DNA from: an uncultured Acetobacter sp.
GTDB taxonomy: Bacteria > Pseudomonadota > Alphaproteobacteria > Acetobacterales > Acetobacteraceae
DNA length: 14,282 nucleotides
Assembly: GCF_937875265.1 (NCBI RefSeq)
Contig: NZ_CALLXM010000257.1
Coordinates: 1-14,282, forward strand
Direction: 5' to 3'
The translations under genes and the position numbers were made by a program. This document shows, one piece after another, positions 14,231 through 14,282 of this stretch (its first letter is position 1; every line of letters starts with the position of its first letter). The notes under the pieces were generated by a model. That model did not search any database. It was given only the letters and a program-made list of their open reading frames with translations, and had not been told where the DNA came from.

Positions 14231-14282
14231 ATGCCCATGCTCAAAATTTTTTGCAGTCTTTTGTGCCTGAGCACATCAATGC
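14231..14282 (+). CDS. Possible start of a secreted protein (truncated by window end)
   Basis: An ATG at 14231, with a second at 14237, opens a frame of 17 codons to the window edge: MPMLKIFCSLLCLSTSM. A lysine followed by a hydrophobic run resembles the start of a signal peptide, and ACGGGA lies a few bases upstream. Seventeen residues are too few to be sure. Confidence 0.25.
   Translation, partial: MPMLKIFCSLLCLSTSM

Noticed and set aside
14212..14280. A 22-codon minus-strand frame entering from the right edge
   Set aside because: Too short to identify and competes with the plus-strand signal-peptide-like start; it could be the tail of a gene outside the window.
1..14282. CRISPR array, tRNA, rRNA, transposase or attachment site
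   Set aside because: No regularly spaced repeats, cloverleaf-like segments, ribosomal RNA signatures or recombinase motifs were seen.

Overview
The window looks like a chromosomal segment of an alphaproteobacterium, most likely an acetic acid bacterium (Acetobacteraceae). Coding regions are fairly GC-rich and intergenic stretches are AT-rich. NodT-type outer-membrane efflux factors, acetate/succinate transporters and aldehyde dehydrogenases are all common in that group. The taxonomic call is an inference from general gene content and codon style, not proven by a marker gene. There is no rRNA, tRNA, CRISPR array, transposase or phage gene.

Layout. (1) Positions 1-3691, minus strand: a two-gene redox operon. 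It has a GltD-like FAD/NAD(P) oxidoreductase with several iron-sulfur cysteine clusters, followed 14 bases later by nifJ (pyruvate:ferredoxin/flavodoxin oxidoreductase), which runs off the left edge after 659 codons. (2) 3692-4043: a divergent control region with a near-perfect 14-bp palindrome overlapping the -35 box of the rightward promoter. (3) 4044-10338, plus strand: four tightly packed genes for a complete trans-envelope ABC exporter. They are a HlyD-type adaptor, an RbbA-type ATPase-ATPase-permease fusion, a YhhJ-type permease and a NodT-type outer-membrane lipoprotein. Consecutive genes overlap by one base or abut. (4) 10499-11191: a TetR-family repressor with a TTG start, preceded by three tandem 10-bp repeats that carry its ribosome-binding site. 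(5) 11192-11804: a long AT-rich region and a structured GC-rich leader. (6) 11805-13196: a YneI/Sad-type aldehyde dehydrogenase (probable succinate-semialdehyde dehydrogenase), ended by a strong terminator. (7) 13197-13638: a non-coding stretch dense in dyad symmetries. (8) 13639-14169: a SatP/YaaH-family acetate/succinate transporter. The last 52 bases may begin a secreted protein.

How the genes may work together. The left operon could couple CoA-dependent pyruvate oxidation to NADP(H) through iron-sulfur clusters. The central cluster is a self-contained efflux system with its own likely repressor. The right-hand genes handle C4/C2 carboxylates: one makes succinate from its semialdehyde, the other moves acetate or succinate across the inner membrane. 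I see no wholly new system. The points most worth a second look are the asymmetric ATPase sites of the RbbA-like protein, the NifJ plus GltD-like pairing, the operator-like palindromes, the tandem decamers before tetR and the dehydrogenase leader.
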